NCBI RefSeq assembly: GCF_003858645.1
Contig: NZ_RQJP01000004.1
Span: 682,001-746,000, forward strand
Direction of reading: 5' to 3'
Source of the DNA: Larkinella knui
Lineage (GTDB): Bacteria; Bacteroidota; Bacteroidia; Cytophagales; Spirosomataceae
DNA length: 64,000 nt
How positions within the stretch are numbered: position 1 is the stretch's first letter; each line of letters begins with the position of its first letter. The translations under genes and the position numbers were made by a program. Below, piece by piece: positions 25,379 to 35,705 of the stretch. The notes under the pieces were generated by a model, which worked only from the letters and a program-made list of their open reading frames with translations, was not told the origin of the DNA and did no database searches.

Positions 25379-26050
25379 ATGCAACAAGTACCGCTCAATT
25401 CCGATGAAAACAAGGGCGACCCGGCACCGGAACGTTCGATAAACCGCCTGCCGCTTCAGCCCGGCAAAGTGACGGACGATGAACTGATCTTTCGGCAACT
25501 GTTTGCCCAGGATCCGAAGCGTGGTTGCGAGCTGCTGTTCCGGCGGTATTACACCAATCTGGTCAATCATGCCGTTCGGTTTGTTTATTCAAAGGAAGTC
25601 GCCGAAGATCTGGTGGCCGAAGTTTACACGGCTTTCTGGCAGGATCGGGTTTTTGAGCGGATTACGACTTCGTATCGGGCGTATCTCTACCAGACGGTTC
25701 GCCATCGATCCTACAACTACCTGCGGTGGGAACTGCACCCGTCCGACTCGCTGGATTCGCTGAACACCCAGGGGCTGTCGTCCGCGCTCCAACCCGACGA
25801 AGTGTTGCACTACAGCGAACTGCATCAGAAGATCGAAGACGCCATTCAGGGCCTGACCCCGCAGTGCAAGCGGGCGTTTCTGCTGAGCCGGATTGAAGGA
25901 AAAAAGTACCTGGAAATTGCGCAGGAAATGCAAATCAGCGCCAGTGCCGTCGAAAAACTGATGATCAGGGCCCTCAGCCAGTTGCGTCAGGAATTAAAAG
26001 GGGAGTGGTTTGTCAGCCTGCTCCTGGGCTTTATCACCTGCGTCTGCTGA
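25379..26050 (+). CDS. ECF sigma factor of the SusCD-linked type
   Basis: 223 residues. Region 2 is visible as ELLFRRYYTNLVNHAVRFVY, and region 4 as LTPQCKRAFLLSRIEGKKYL with EIAQEMQISASAVEKLMIRA. Such sigma factors are held by a FecR-type anti-sigma and turn on an adjacent SusC/SusD pair when the receptor is occupied. The C-terminus ends in a hydrophobic stretch (WFVSLLLGFITCVC). It lies 49 bases before the FecR gene. Confidence 0.93.
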   Translation: MQQVPLNSDENKGDPAPERSINRLPLQPGKVTDDELIFRQLFAQDPKRGCELLFRRYYTNLVNHAVRFVYSKEVAEDLVAEVYTAFWQDRVFERITTSYRAYLYQTVRHRSYNYLRWELHPSDSLDSLNTQGLSSALQPDEVLHYSELHQKIEDAIQGLTPQCKRAFLLSRIEGKKYLEIAQEMQISASAVEKLMIRALSQLRQELKGEWFVSLLLGFITCVC

Positions 26051-26099
26051 AAGGGGCGCAACTATTCTCCATTTGACCACCCGGCAACCCTCATCTGCT

Positions 26100-27101
26100 A
26101 TGGAAACTTTACTGATAAAACGAATTTTGTTCGATTTTTTCGATGGAAAAGCGACGGCGATCCAGCGAAAATACCTCGAAGAATGGCTAACCAACGAAGC
26201 CAACGGCGAAACGTACTACCAATACCTGGATGAATGGGAAAGCCAGCGCCCCCAGTTTGCGGTAGACGCCGACAAAGCGCTGGGAGCTTACCAATTGATT
26301 CTGGAGAACGAACAACCGCCCGTCGCACCCTCGAAAATCCTGCCGGTTTCTTCGTCTGGCCTGTTCCGGAAATGGGTGGCCTGGAGCGTCGCAGCTTCGG
26401 TTGCCTTGCTGGCAATGCTGGGCGCTTATGTATTTCGGTCGCAATTGCTGTATGAAACCCACCGGACGGCGTTTGGACAAACCAGCGTTCACCAACTCGC
26501 TGACGGAACGGAAGTTACCCTGAATGCCAATTCCAGTTTGCGGGTTCCCCGGTTTGGTTTCGGCAGCGAAACGCGGGAGGTGTTTCTCGAAGGTGAAGGT
26601 GAATTTAAGGTGACCCATAAGGTTGACAACCAGCGGTTTATTGTTCGAACGGCCGACCACTTTCAGGTCGAGGTACTGGGGACGGAATTTGTGGTGTATG
26701 CCCGGGCAAAAGGCAAGCGGGTTTTTCTGAGCAAAGGCAAGGTGAAACTGGATCTGCCTCAGGGTCAGCAGCTTTACATGCGGCCTGGCAACGTGGTGAC
26801 GGTGGCCAATTCCGGCCGTTACCGGCTCACGCAAGCCGCAACGGCCCGGCGGTATGTGGCCTGGAAAGACCATTGGTTTTACTTCGACAACACCTCCATG
26901 ACCGAAGTCGCCGATCAGATTCAGGAGCAGTTTGGCATCAAAGTGCTCGTGCCCGAACCCAAACTGGCCCAACGACGGATTGCCGGTAATTTCCGGGCCG
27001 AACAAGCCGATGATCTGTTCCAGGTTCTGGCGGAACTGCTGAATATCAACGTCGTAAAAAAACGCCATTATATTGAATTGACTACTCCTAAACACCCTTA
27101 A
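26100..27101 (+). CDS. FecR-family anti-sigma factor
   Basis: 333 residues. The N-terminal cytoplasmic part includes DFFDGKATAIQRKYLEEWL and would bind the sigma factor. One membrane helix follows (VAWSVAASVALLAMLGAYVF, about 92-111), then the FecR domain (about 120-225) and a C-terminal DUF4974/STN-like domain (about 255-330, TSMTEVADQIQEQFGI). The last part contacts the signalling domain of SusC in the periplasm. The ATG at 26100 is used; the upstream in-frame stretch overlaps the sigma factor gene. Confidence 0.92.
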   Translation: METLLIKRILFDFFDGKATAIQRKYLEEWLTNEANGETYYQYLDEWESQRPQFAVDADKALGAYQLILENEQPPVAPSKILPVSSSGLFRKWVAWSVAASVALLAMLGAYVFRSQLLYETHRTAFGQTSVHQLADGTEVTLNANSSLRVPRFGFGSETREVFLEGEGEFKVTHKVDNQRFIVRTADHFQVEVLGTEFVVYARAKGKRVFLSKGKVKLDLPQGQQLYMRPGNVVTVANSGRYRLTQAATARRYVAWKDHWFYFDNTSMTEVADQIQEQFGIKVLVPEPKLAQRRIAGNFRAEQADDLFQVLAELLNINVVKKRHYIELTTPKHP

Positions 27102-27129
27102 TCTTTACTATTCCTAACCCTTACAGAAT

Positions 27130-30100
27130 ATGGTGATTTCATGTTTACAGAAAACGGCGCTGGTTTCGCTCGTTGTGCTCAGCCATCAACTGACGCAGGC
27201 GCAACCGATTGCCCTGGCTCGTCAGCAGAGCCGATCCCCGGAGGTGTTCCAGACCGTTCCGTCGGCGGGGCAGAAAATGAAAGAAGTGCTGACGGAATTG
27301 AGCCGCCAGCATCAGGTGAGTATTCTGTTTGAAGAAACGACGGTGAACGGAATTGTCGTTCCGGCAACTGTCCGGCTTCGTTCCGGAAAGCTGGAAAAGC
27401 AACTGGAAACCTTGCTGAAACCGTATGACCTGATGTTTAAAAAAGTCGGCAATCAGGCCTATTATATCATTAAAAATCCGGCAAAAAATACCGTACAGGC
27501 CGTTCCGGCCCTGGAGTCGGGCAATAACCCGATTGCGCTGAAAGATCCCACGGGTTCAGCCAGTCCGTCGTTTTCGCCCACGTCGCCCACAATCGTTATC
27601 GCCGACTTTTCCGTGAGCGGAAAAGTAACCAGTGAGAATGGTGAAGGATTGCCCGGTGTCAGCGTCGTCATCAAGGGAACGACCCGCGGAACGGTAACGA
27701 ATGCGGACGGTAATTATAGCCTTTCCATTCCCGAAGCGGGCAACGGAGCCATTCTGGTTTTTAGTTTTGTGGGGTATCTGTCTCAGGAACTGAACGTTAA
27801 CGCTTCAACGACCGTCAACGTTTCCTTAAAACCGGATGACAAAGTGCTCGAAGAAATCGTAGTGATTGGGTACGGTACGGCCAAGAAAAGCGATTTGACC
27901 GGTGCCGTTGGAACCGTAAAAGAAGCCGAATTGAAAGAACGTCCGGCCGCTTCGCTGACGCAGGCGCTGTCGGGCCGTATGCCGGGTGTGCAGGTCAACA
28001 CCAACTCGGGTCGCCCCGGGGGCCGGACTACCATCCGTGTGCGCGGGTTTAGCTCCATTAACTCCTCCAACAACCCGCTCTACGTGGTGGATGGTGTGAT
28101 GTTGCCCCAGGGAACCCAAAACCAGTTTAGCTCGGCCATCGACTACATCAACCCCAACGATATCGTGTCGGTGGAAGTGTTGAAAGATGCCTCGTCCACC
28201 GCTATTTACGGTGCCCGGGGTGCGAACGGCGTGGTGCTGGTAACGACTAAAAAAGGCAAAGCGGGCGAAGGCCAGGTGACCTATAACGTCGATTTCAGCG
28301 TCAACACCATCGGGCCCAACCGGCCCCAGGTGTTGAATTCAAGACAGTATATGGCTGTTGAAGATTTAGCCTGGGCCAACATGGCCAAATACGATCCCGT
28401 CGGCTGGAATGCCGGTAAATGGGCGTATCTGAACCCCAAACTGCGCCGGATCGACCCCCGGGTCTGGAACTCGGACGGCAGCCCGAAATACGACACCGAC
28501 TGGTTCAAGGAAACGACGCAGAACAAACTCTCGCAAAACCACCAGTTGGGCTTTAGTGGCGGTAATGACCGCACGCAGTATTCGATTTCGCTGGGTTACC
28601 GGGACGATGAAGGCCTGCTCAAAACGTCGTATATGAAACGTTATTCGGGCCGTTTCACCATCGATGATCAGGTCAAACCCTGGCTGAAAATGGGCGGAAC
28701 GCTGAGCTACAACAACCAGACGGAAAATCTGGTGGACATCAATGATGCGGTGGCTCGCCAGATTGTGGAGGATTTTCCGTTTCTGCCGACGAAATACGAA
28801 GACGGTACGTTCGCCAACAACCGGGATTTTCCCTTTGCGGAAGGCACCATGAGTTCGTATCACCGGTTGATGGATCGCAAATACATCCTGAACACGCAAA
28901 CCACCACGGGTAGCCTCTATTCAAACATCAGATTTGCCAAAGGCCTGGAAATGCGGACGGTTTTGGGGGCTAACGTGCAAACACAGGAAGTGAACCAATC
29001 CAGCACCCGGACGCTGGAAATTGGCGCGAACGGCACGGCTTCGACCAATAATTTTAAGGATTCATTCTGGTCGCTGGAAAACTACCTGACCTACAACAAG
29101 CAGATCAATGACAAACACGCCATCAACGCCCTGTTGGGGATTTCGTGGCAGGAGTCCAATTATTTTTCAATTGGAGCCAGCGTGAGCGGTTTTGCTACCG
29201 ACTACTTCGGGTTCAATAACCTGGGGGCGGGTGCTACCAACCCCAGCGTGAGTTCGGGCGCTTCCCGCTCGGCCTTCAACTCCTACTTCGGCCGTATCAA
29301 CTACAGTCTCATGGAAAAGTATTTGCTGACCGTCACGGGCCGGGCCGATGGGTCGTCTAAATTCGGCGAAAACCACAAGTTTGCCTTCTTCCCCTCGGCG
29401 GCTCTGGCCTGGCGGGCGTCCGAAGAGGAATTCCTCAAGGGCAATTCCATCATCTCGAACCTGAAAGTGCGCACCAGCTTTGGTCTGACGGGGAACTCGG
29501 AAATTCCGGCCTACTCGTCGCTGTCGCTGCTGAGCTCGAACTATGCGACCGTCTATGGCGAGACGAAAGTGTCGGGAACGGGCATCAGCCGCCTGGCGAA
29601 CCCGGATTTGCGGTGGGAAAAAACCGCTCAGACGGACGTGGGGATTGAGCTGGGGCTGTTGAAAGGCCGCATCAATCTGGAAGCGGATTACTACTACCGC
29701 AAGACGACGGACATGCTGCTGGATGCGCCGGTACCACGCACGAGCGGTTACGGCACGATTCGCCGGAACGTAGGCTCGATGCAAAACCGGGGCTTCGAGT
29801 TTGGCCTGAACACGGTCAACATCGACGCAGGCGGGTTCCAGTGGAACTCGACCTTCAATGTTTCGTTAAACCGCAACAAGGTGTTGTCGCTGGCTACCCC
29901 GTCGGACATCTTCAACGTGGGTGGTCCGAACTTCACCAATCCAACCAATGTGATTCGGGTGGGCGAACCGGTAGGCTCCTTCTGGGGTCTGACCCGGGTG
30001 GGTGTCTGGAGCGAAGCCGAGCGCGAAGAAGCCGCCAAGTTTGTCAGCTACCGGAACGGTTTGACCATGTTGCCGGGTGATATCAAATACCTGGATGTGA

Positions 30101-30669
30101 ACGGCGACAAAGCCATCACGGACGCCGACCGGAGCATTATTGGCAACGGGAGTCCTAAAGCCTGGGGGGCTTTCACCAACACATTCCGGTATAAAAATTT
30201 CGATTTGACGCTGGAATTGCAGTTTTCCTACGGCAACGACGTGATGGATCTCAACATTTCGACCAGCGAAGACCGTCAGGCTCTGGCCAACAGCTACACC
30301 TCGGTGTTGAATGCCTGGACGCCGACCAATCAGAACACAATGATTGCCGAAATCCGCGATACCCGCGCCGGTTATGTCTTGAACGTGGACAGTTACTGGA
30401 TCAAAGACGGCTCGTTCCTGCGGGGCCGGAACCTGCTGTTTGGCTATACGTTTCCGGGCAACGTAACCAGCAAACTGAAGCTGAACCGTTTGCGGGCGTA
30501 TGCCACGGTGCAAAATTTCTTTTTGTTAGTCAAAGATAAAATCATTGGTGATCCGGAAGTGACGCCAACCAATCAGGGCGACAGCAACAGCGCCTTTTCG
30601 CAGGGGATGATCTGGCACAACTACCCCAAACCGACGACGTTCATGTTCGGCTTGCAGATTGGTCTCTAG
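27130..30669 (+). CDS. SusC/RagA-type TonB-dependent outer-membrane transporter
   Basis: 1179 residues. After the signal peptide (ALVSLVVLSHQLTQAQ) comes an STN signalling domain (about 55-115), which fits control by the FecR gene upstream. A carboxypeptidase-regulatory-like domain follows (SGKVTSENGEGLPGVSVVIK, about 163-230), then the plug with EEIVVIGYGTAKKSDLTGAV and the 22-strand barrel. It ends in a C-terminal aromatic strand (TTFMFGLQIGL). Imports an unknown ligand with its SusD partner, powered by TonB. SusD follows after a hairpin. Confidence 0.95.
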   Translation: MVISCLQKTALVSLVVLSHQLTQAQPIALARQQSRSPEVFQTVPSAGQKMKEVLTELSRQHQVSILFEETTVNGIVVPATVRLRSGKLEKQLETLLKPYDLMFKKVGNQAYYIIKNPAKNTVQAVPALESGNNPIALKDPTGSASPSFSPTSPTIVIADFSVSGKVTSENGEGLPGVSVVIKGTTRGTVTNADGNYSLSIPEAGNGAILVFSFVGYLSQELNVNASTTVNVSLKPDDKVLEEIVVIGYGTAKKSDLTGAVGTVKEAELKERPAASLTQALSGRMPGVQVNTNSGRPGGRTTIRVRGFSSINSSNNPLYVVDGVMLPQGTQNQFSSAIDYINPNDIVSVEVLKDASSTAIYGARGANGVVLVTTKKGKAGEGQVTYNVDFSVNTIGPNRPQVLNSRQYMAVEDLAWANMAKYDPVGWNAGKWAYLNPKLRRIDPRVWNSDGSPKYDTDWFKETTQNKLSQNHQLGFSGGNDRTQYSISLGYRDDEGLLKTSYMKRYSGRFTIDDQVKPWLKMGGTLSYNNQTENLVDINDAVARQIVEDFPFLPTKYEDGTFANNRDFPFAEGTMSSYHRLMDRKYILNTQTTTGSLYSNIRFAKGLEMRTVLGANVQTQEVNQSSTRTLEIGANGTASTNNFKDSFWSLENYLTYNKQINDKHAINALLGISWQESNYFSIGASVSGFATDYFGFNNLGAGATNPSVSSGASRSAFNSYFGRINYSLMEKYLLTVTGRADGSSKFGENHKFAFFPSAALAWRASEEEFLKGNSIISNLKVRTSFGLTGNSEIPAYSSLSLLSSNYATVYGETKVSGTGISRLANPDLRWEKTAQTDVGIELGLLKGRINLEADYYYRKTTDMLLDAPVPRTSGYGTIRRNVGSMQNRGFEFGLNTVNIDAGGFQWNSTFNVSLNRNKVLSLATPSDIFNVGGPNFTNPTNVIRVGEPVGSFWGLTRVGVWSEAEREEAAKFVSYRNGLTMLPGDIKYLDVNGDKAITDADRSIIGNGSPKAWGAFTNTFRYKNFDLTLELQFSYGNDVMDLNISTSEDRQALANSYTSVLNAWTPTNQNTMIAEIRDTRAGYVLNVDSYWIKDGSFLRGRNLLFGYTFPGNVTSKLKLNRLRAYATVQNFFLLVKDKIIGDPEVTPTNQGDSNSAFSQGMIWHNYPKPTTFMFGLQIGL

Positions 30670-30738
30670 GTTTACGGTATACGGTTTTCAGGTTACGGTA
30701 GCTGACGCACGCTTGTAAACGCGTCAGCTACCGTAAAC
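30670..30738. repeat. intercistronic palindrome between SusC and SusD genes
   Basis: TTACGGTAGCTGACGC (30693-30708) pairs perfectly with 30721-30736; with flanks, 17 of 18 bases pair. The preceding words (tttacggtatacggttttca) recur in the element at 35706-35826. The loop is 12 bases. Confidence 0.8.
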
Positions 30739-30775
30739 AAATCTTTATCCATTTTATTCAAAAAGCGATTTCACG

Positions 30776-32332
30776 ATGAAACATATAGTGATTAAAGTGA
30801 GCAAGATCGCCCTGCTGGGGGCGGTGCTGCTGGGTCCGGTGGGGTGCAAGGATTTCCTCGATGAGCAGGCCCCTTCCAACCTGACGCCCGACAACTTCTA
30901 CACCATTCCCGACCACGCCGAAGCCGCCCTGGCGGCCGTCTATGCCGACATGCGCTTTATGGGCGACGGAGCCGGCATCTTCTCCTCCAACTGGCAGTTG
31001 CTCGAAGCCCTCACCGGCACCTCTACCACCGAAACCGCCCAGAACTCGGATCTCAACAACCTCTACGGGCTGGTTCACGATGGCAACACGGTGCACGTGG
31101 TCAACTACTGGAACGGCCTCTACAAGGTCATCGCCCAGGCTAACCAGGTGCTCGACAAGGTGCCCGCCATCACCCCCATGGATGCCGCCCAGAAGACCAA
31201 GATCCTGGGCGAAGCCCGCTTCCTGCGGGCCAACGCCTACTTTACGGCGGTGCGCCTGTGGGGTGACATTCCCCTCATCACCAAACCCCAGACGGCCGCT
31301 TCGGAGGACTTCCAGCCGGCGCGCACCCCCCAGGAAGCCATCTACAAGCAGATCGTCGATGACCTGACGGCGGCTGAATCGGCGGGCCTGGCCTGGACCG
31401 ATTTGACGGGTCGGGTCAACCAGGCTGCCGTCAAAACGCTGCTCTCGAAGGTGTATCTGACCATGGCGGGCTTTCCCCTGAGCAAAGGGGCGACGCATTA
31501 CAAGCTGGCGGCCGACAAAGCCCTGGAAGTGATCACCTACGCCAATGCCAATCCGACGGTGATCGGCCTGTTCGCGTCGCTGGAAGATGTGCACAAGGAA
31601 AGCACGGAAAACCGCCTGGAACACCTCTTCGAGTTGCAGTACAACACGCTGGTGGCGGGCAATCCGATGGACAACATGTACCCCAACTTCAAACCGGTGA
31701 CCTACAACGGTCCCTCGGGCACGGGCAGCACGGTTCCGGTTCCTTCGTTCTACGCGTCGTATGAGCCGGGCGATTTGCGGGCGAAGGATCAGGGGTATTT
31801 TTACTCGACCTACTACACCAACGGCAACGGGGCGCCCTTCGCGCTGGGAGCGAATTATGTCTTCAAGCACTTCAACCGGACTTCCAACGGGACGGCGGGG
31901 GTGGCCGGCACACGGCAGAACAACCTGAATGTGCCCCAGATCCGGTATGCCGAAACGCTGCTGATCTATGCCGAAGCGCAGAACGAGTTGGGCGCACCCA
32001 CGCAGGCGGCTTACGATGCGCTGAAGAAAGTGCGGGACCGGGCGGGTTTGACCACGCCGGCGTTGGGGACCTACACCCAGGCGAGTTTCCGGGAAGCGGT
32101 ATGGCGGGAGCGGTGGCACGAGTTGTGCTACGAGCAGATCACGTGGTTCGACATGGTGCGGTTGCGGAAGGTCTATAACGATAAGACCAACGGTTTCGAC
32201 AACTTTGTGGGTCACATCAACCCCAGCTCGAACCAGCCCTTGCAGGAGAAGCACCTGTTGCTGCCGTTGGGCAAGCAGGAGATGTTGAACAACCCCAATC
32301 TGAAAACTCAGAATCCGGGCTATCCGAACTAA
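30776..32332 (+). CDS. SusD/RagB-type surface lipoprotein
   Basis: 518 residues. A lipoprotein signal ends at Cys 23 (GPVGCKDFLDEQAPSNLTPD), followed by the SusD helical repeats (FYTIPDHAEAALAAVYADMR, RFLRANAYFTAVRLWGDIPL) and the C-terminal signature RWHELCYEQITWFDMVRLRK. It caps the SusC barrel and helps bind the ligand. The gene is unusually rich in G/C at third codon positions compared with SusC and PSD1 on either side, which also gives an almost full-length open frame on the opposite strand. Confidence 0.93.
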   Translation: MKHIVIKVSKIALLGAVLLGPVGCKDFLDEQAPSNLTPDNFYTIPDHAEAALAAVYADMRFMGDGAGIFSSNWQLLEALTGTSTTETAQNSDLNNLYGLVHDGNTVHVVNYWNGLYKVIAQANQVLDKVPAITPMDAAQKTKILGEARFLRANAYFTAVRLWGDIPLITKPQTAASEDFQPARTPQEAIYKQIVDDLTAAESAGLAWTDLTGRVNQAAVKTLLSKVYLTMAGFPLSKGATHYKLAADKALEVITYANANPTVIGLFASLEDVHKESTENRLEHLFELQYNTLVAGNPMDNMYPNFKPVTYNGPSGTGSTVPVPSFYASYEPGDLRAKDQGYFYSTYYTNGNGAPFALGANYVFKHFNRTSNGTAGVAGTRQNNLNVPQIRYAETLLIYAEAQNELGAPTQAAYDALKKVRDRAGLTTPALGTYTQASFREAVWRERWHELCYEQITWFDMVRLRKVYNDKTNGFDNFVGHINPSSNQPLQEKHLLLPLGKQEMLNNPNLKTQNPGYPN

Positions 32333-32485
32333 TTGTGGGTATTTTATTGTCTTATAAAGAAATAACACAAAAAGGAAAGCATAGATTACTAGTAAAATAG
32401 GGTAGATTTAAGTTATTTTTACCCTTATAAGAGTCAGTTACTTAGAATTTGCGTTAAAATAGTCTTTACTGTTCTCCTCAGGTCG

Positions 32486-35400
32486 ATGATACGAATGAAG
32501 GATAAAATGACGAGCCGTGTTGGAATGTGGATGGCTGGATTAGCGTGCTTCTCGGCAAGCGTGCTGATCCAAAGCTGTGGTGGCGTGGAAAAACCGGCCG
32601 AAATTGAACAGCTGGCGGATCAGCTTCCCGAAAAGGTGGACTACAACCTGCACGTGAAGCCGATTCTGTCGGACAAATGCTTCTTCTGTCACGGTCCCGA
32701 TAAGGCCAGTCAGAAAGGCGGTCTGGAACTGGCGACCCGCGAGGGAGCGATGGCGGCTTTGAAAAAGGCGAAGAATAAAAAACACGCCATTGTGCCCGGC
32801 GATCTGGCGGAGAGTGAAGTCTATTACCGGCTGGTGACGACGGACGAGGACGAAATGATGCCGCCCAAATCGTCTAACCGCGTTCTGACTCCCTACGAAA
32901 AAGCCGTTCTCCTCAAGTGGATCGAGCAGGGCGCGGAATACAAACCGCACTGGGCGTTGATCAAACCGGAGAAATCGGACTTGCCGAAAGTTAACGACGC
33001 GAGCTGGCCCAAAAATCCGATCGACTATTTTACGCTGCGTAAAATGGAAGAGAAGGGCTTGAAGCCTTCGCCCGAAGCCGACAAGGAAAACCTGCTGCGC
33101 CGGGTTTCGCTGGATTTAACCGGTTTGCCGCCCACGGTGGAAGAACAACAGGCTTTTCTGGCCGACCAATCACCGAAGGCGTACGAAAAAGTAGTGGACC
33201 GGTTGTTGAAATCGCCCCATTACGGGGAGAAAATGGCCGTCGATTGGCTGGATGTTTCGCGGTATGCCGATACGCACGGCTACACCGTCGACCGCTACCG
33301 GCCGATGTGGCCCTGGCGGGATTGGGTCATCAAGTCGTTCAATCAGAATCAGCCTTTTAATCAGTTCATAACCTGGCAGTTGGCAGGCGACTTGCTGCCG
33401 AAGCCCACGCGGGAACAACGGCTGGCGACGGCGTTTAACCGCAACCACTCCCAGAACATGGAAGGCGGTATTATCAATGAAGAGTTTCGGGTGGAATACG
33501 TCGCCGACCGCGCCAATACCGTCGGAACGGCGTTAATGGGCCTGACAGTGGAATGTGCGCGTTGCCACGATCACAAGTTCGATCCGTTTTCGCAGAAAGA
33601 TTATTACAGCCTGTTCGCCTTCTTCAACAACGTGGACGAAGCTGGGCAAATCTCCTGGGACGATGCGATGCCGGTGCCGACCATGCTACTGAGTCAGCCG
33701 AAGCAGGACAGTCTGCTGGCGTTTCTGAATACCAGAATCAAGGCGACGGAAACCGCAATCAACCAGACGGTTCAGAAAGAGCAACCCGCCTTCGAGCAAT
33801 GGCAGGCTAAAACCGGCCCGGCGATTTCGTTCGATTACCGGAAAGGATTGCAGGCTCATTTTACGTTTGATAAACTGGTCAATAATACATTCCTGAACGC
33901 CGTCAGTCCGAAAGATACGGGCAAGGTGCTCGACCCGGTTTTGGTACCGGGCAAACGCGGCACTGCGTTTCAGTCCAACGGCGACGATATTCTGAAGCTG
34001 GGTGATGTCGGTATTTTCAACCGGTCGCAGCCGTTTTCCATCGGCGTGTGGGTCAATATTCCCAAAGACGTTTCCAAAGCGGCTCTGGTCCACAAAGGCA
34101 ATGGCGATATTCTCTACAATTTTCGCGGCTATTTCCTGAACCTGCGCGACGGAAAACCGGAACTGCTGATGGCGCATACGTGGCCGTATAACAGCATTAT
34201 CCGGATCGGGAAGCAGGTTTTGCCGAAAGAAAAATGGATTCAGCTGACGATGACCTACGACGGTTCCAGCAAAGCCAACGGCTTGCGGCTGTTTGTGGAT
34301 GGGAAGGAAACCGCGCTGGTGACCGAAAAAGATAATCTGTACAAAGACATTCTGTTTAAAGGCAAACAAACCGGTTTGATGGTCGGTGCCGACATGCGCG
34401 GACCCGGTTTCAAAAAAGGGGCCATCGATGAACTGGTGGTGTATAACCGGGCGTTGTCGTCACCGGAAGTGCTGGCGCTGGTCCAATCCGCCCAGGCCAT
34501 AACGCCCGTCAAAGGTGAAGCGCTGAAAGATTATTATTTCAGTACGGTTTCGCCGGTCTACCAGCAGCAGCGCGATGAATTGCAAAAACTGCGGGCGGAG
34601 CGAAACCGGATTGCGGAGGAAATTCCGGAGATCATGGTCATGGAGGATATGAAAACGCCCCGGCCTACGCACATCCTCAAACGGGGTGTTTACGACGCGC
34701 CTGGCGACCCGGTTCAGCCCGACGTGCCGGCCAGCGTGTTGCCGTTTCCGAAGGAGTATCCGAGAAACCGCCTGGGTCTGGCCAAGTGGCTGCTTCACCC
34801 CGACAATCCGCTGACGGCGCGGGTGACGGTAAACCGGTACTGGCAAACGTACTTCGGAACGGGGCTGGTGAAATCGGCCAACAACTTCGGGAATCAGGGC
34901 AATCTGCCCACACATCCCGAACTGCTCGACTGGCTGGCGGTTCAGTTTCGGGAGTCGGGCTGGAACGTGAAAGCCATGCAAAAGCTGCTGGTGATGTCGG
35001 CGACCTACCGGCAATCGTCGCGCGGGCGACCGGATGTGCAGCAGAAAGACCCGGAAAATACGTGGCTGGCCCGCGGACCCATGTTCCGATTAACAGCGGA
35101 AATGATTCGGGATAATGCTCTGGCTTCGAGCGGTTTATTGTCCAAAAATTTGGGTGGCGAAAGTGTGAAGCCGTACCAGCCGGAAGGTTTGTGGGCGGTG
35201 AACAACACGACGTATGAGCAGGACAAAGGCGAGAAATTATACCGTCGGAGTCTGTACACGTTCTGGCGTCGGACCAATCCGCCCCCATCGATGAACACCT
35301 TCGATGCGCCGTCGCGGAGTTATTGCATTGTGCAGCGACAGAAAACCAGTACGCCCCTGCAAGCGCTGATTTTGCTCAACGATCCGCAGTTTGTCGAAGC

Positions 35401-35695
35401 CGCCAAAGTTGTGGCTGCCCGGTCCATTGCGCCCGACAAGCCGCTGCCTGACCAACTGACGCAACTGTTCCGTTTGCTGACCAGCCGGAAGCCGGCGGAA
35501 AAAGAACTGACGATTCTGACGAAATTGTATCAGCAGGAATACCAGAAATTCAAGAAAACACCCGCCAAAATGGAGGGCTGGATTCAGGCTGGCGAGTATA
35601 AAGTGACCAATGTAACCGAAATGCCCGCCCTGGCCGCGGGTGCCGTCGTCGCCAGTACGGTGATGAATTCGGAAGCGTTTATTACGAAACATTAG
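32486..35695 (+). CDS. second PSD1 protein with planctomycete cytochrome and LamG domains
   Basis: 1069 residues, probable lipoprotein (VLIQSCGG, Cys 31). Order as in its paralogue: PSCyt1 with CFFCH (65-69), PSCyt2 with CARCH (357-361), LamG part (about 450-680, here without the charged insertion), and DUF1553 at the C-terminus with VNRYWQTYFGTGLVKSANNF. It lies 153 bases after the SusD gene, on the same strand as the sigma/FecR/SusCD set and probably co-transcribed. Function unknown. ATGs at 32495 and 32507 are other possible starts. Confidence 0.9.
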   Translation: MIRMKDKMTSRVGMWMAGLACFSASVLIQSCGGVEKPAEIEQLADQLPEKVDYNLHVKPILSDKCFFCHGPDKASQKGGLELATREGAMAALKKAKNKKHAIVPGDLAESEVYYRLVTTDEDEMMPPKSSNRVLTPYEKAVLLKWIEQGAEYKPHWALIKPEKSDLPKVNDASWPKNPIDYFTLRKMEEKGLKPSPEADKENLLRRVSLDLTGLPPTVEEQQAFLADQSPKAYEKVVDRLLKSPHYGEKMAVDWLDVSRYADTHGYTVDRYRPMWPWRDWVIKSFNQNQPFNQFITWQLAGDLLPKPTREQRLATAFNRNHSQNMEGGIINEEFRVEYVADRANTVGTALMGLTVECARCHDHKFDPFSQKDYYSLFAFFNNVDEAGQISWDDAMPVPTMLLSQPKQDSLLAFLNTRIKATETAINQTVQKEQPAFEQWQAKTGPAISFDYRKGLQAHFTFDKLVNNTFLNAVSPKDTGKVLDPVLVPGKRGTAFQSNGDDILKLGDVGIFNRSQPFSIGVWVNIPKDVSKAALVHKGNGDILYNFRGYFLNLRDGKPELLMAHTWPYNSIIRIGKQVLPKEKWIQLTMTYDGSSKANGLRLFVDGKETALVTEKDNLYKDILFKGKQTGLMVGADMRGPGFKKGAIDELVVYNRALSSPEVLALVQSAQAITPVKGEALKDYYFSTVSPVYQQQRDELQKLRAERNRIAEEIPEIMVMEDMKTPRPTHILKRGVYDAPGDPVQPDVPASVLPFPKEYPRNRLGLAKWLLHPDNPLTARVTVNRYWQTYFGTGLVKSANNFGNQGNLPTHPELLDWLAVQFRESGWNVKAMQKLLVMSATYRQSSRGRPDVQQKDPENTWLARGPMFRLTAEMIRDNALASSGLLSKNLGGESVKPYQPEGLWAVNNTTYEQDKGEKLYRRSLYTFWRRTNPPPSMNTFDAPSRSYCIVQRQKTSTPLQALILLNDPQFVEAAKVVAARSIAPDKPLPDQLTQLFRLLTSRKPAEKELTILTKLYQQEYQKFKKTPAKMEGWIQAGEYKVTNVTEMPALAAGAVVASTVMNSEAFITKH

Positions 35696-35705
35696 AACGG
35701 TTTAT

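Noticed and set aside
30758-32368. 536-codon open frame opposite the SusD gene
   Set aside because: It mirrors a G/C-rich gene whose third codon positions remove stops on the other strand; the protein has no family features and SusD is certain.
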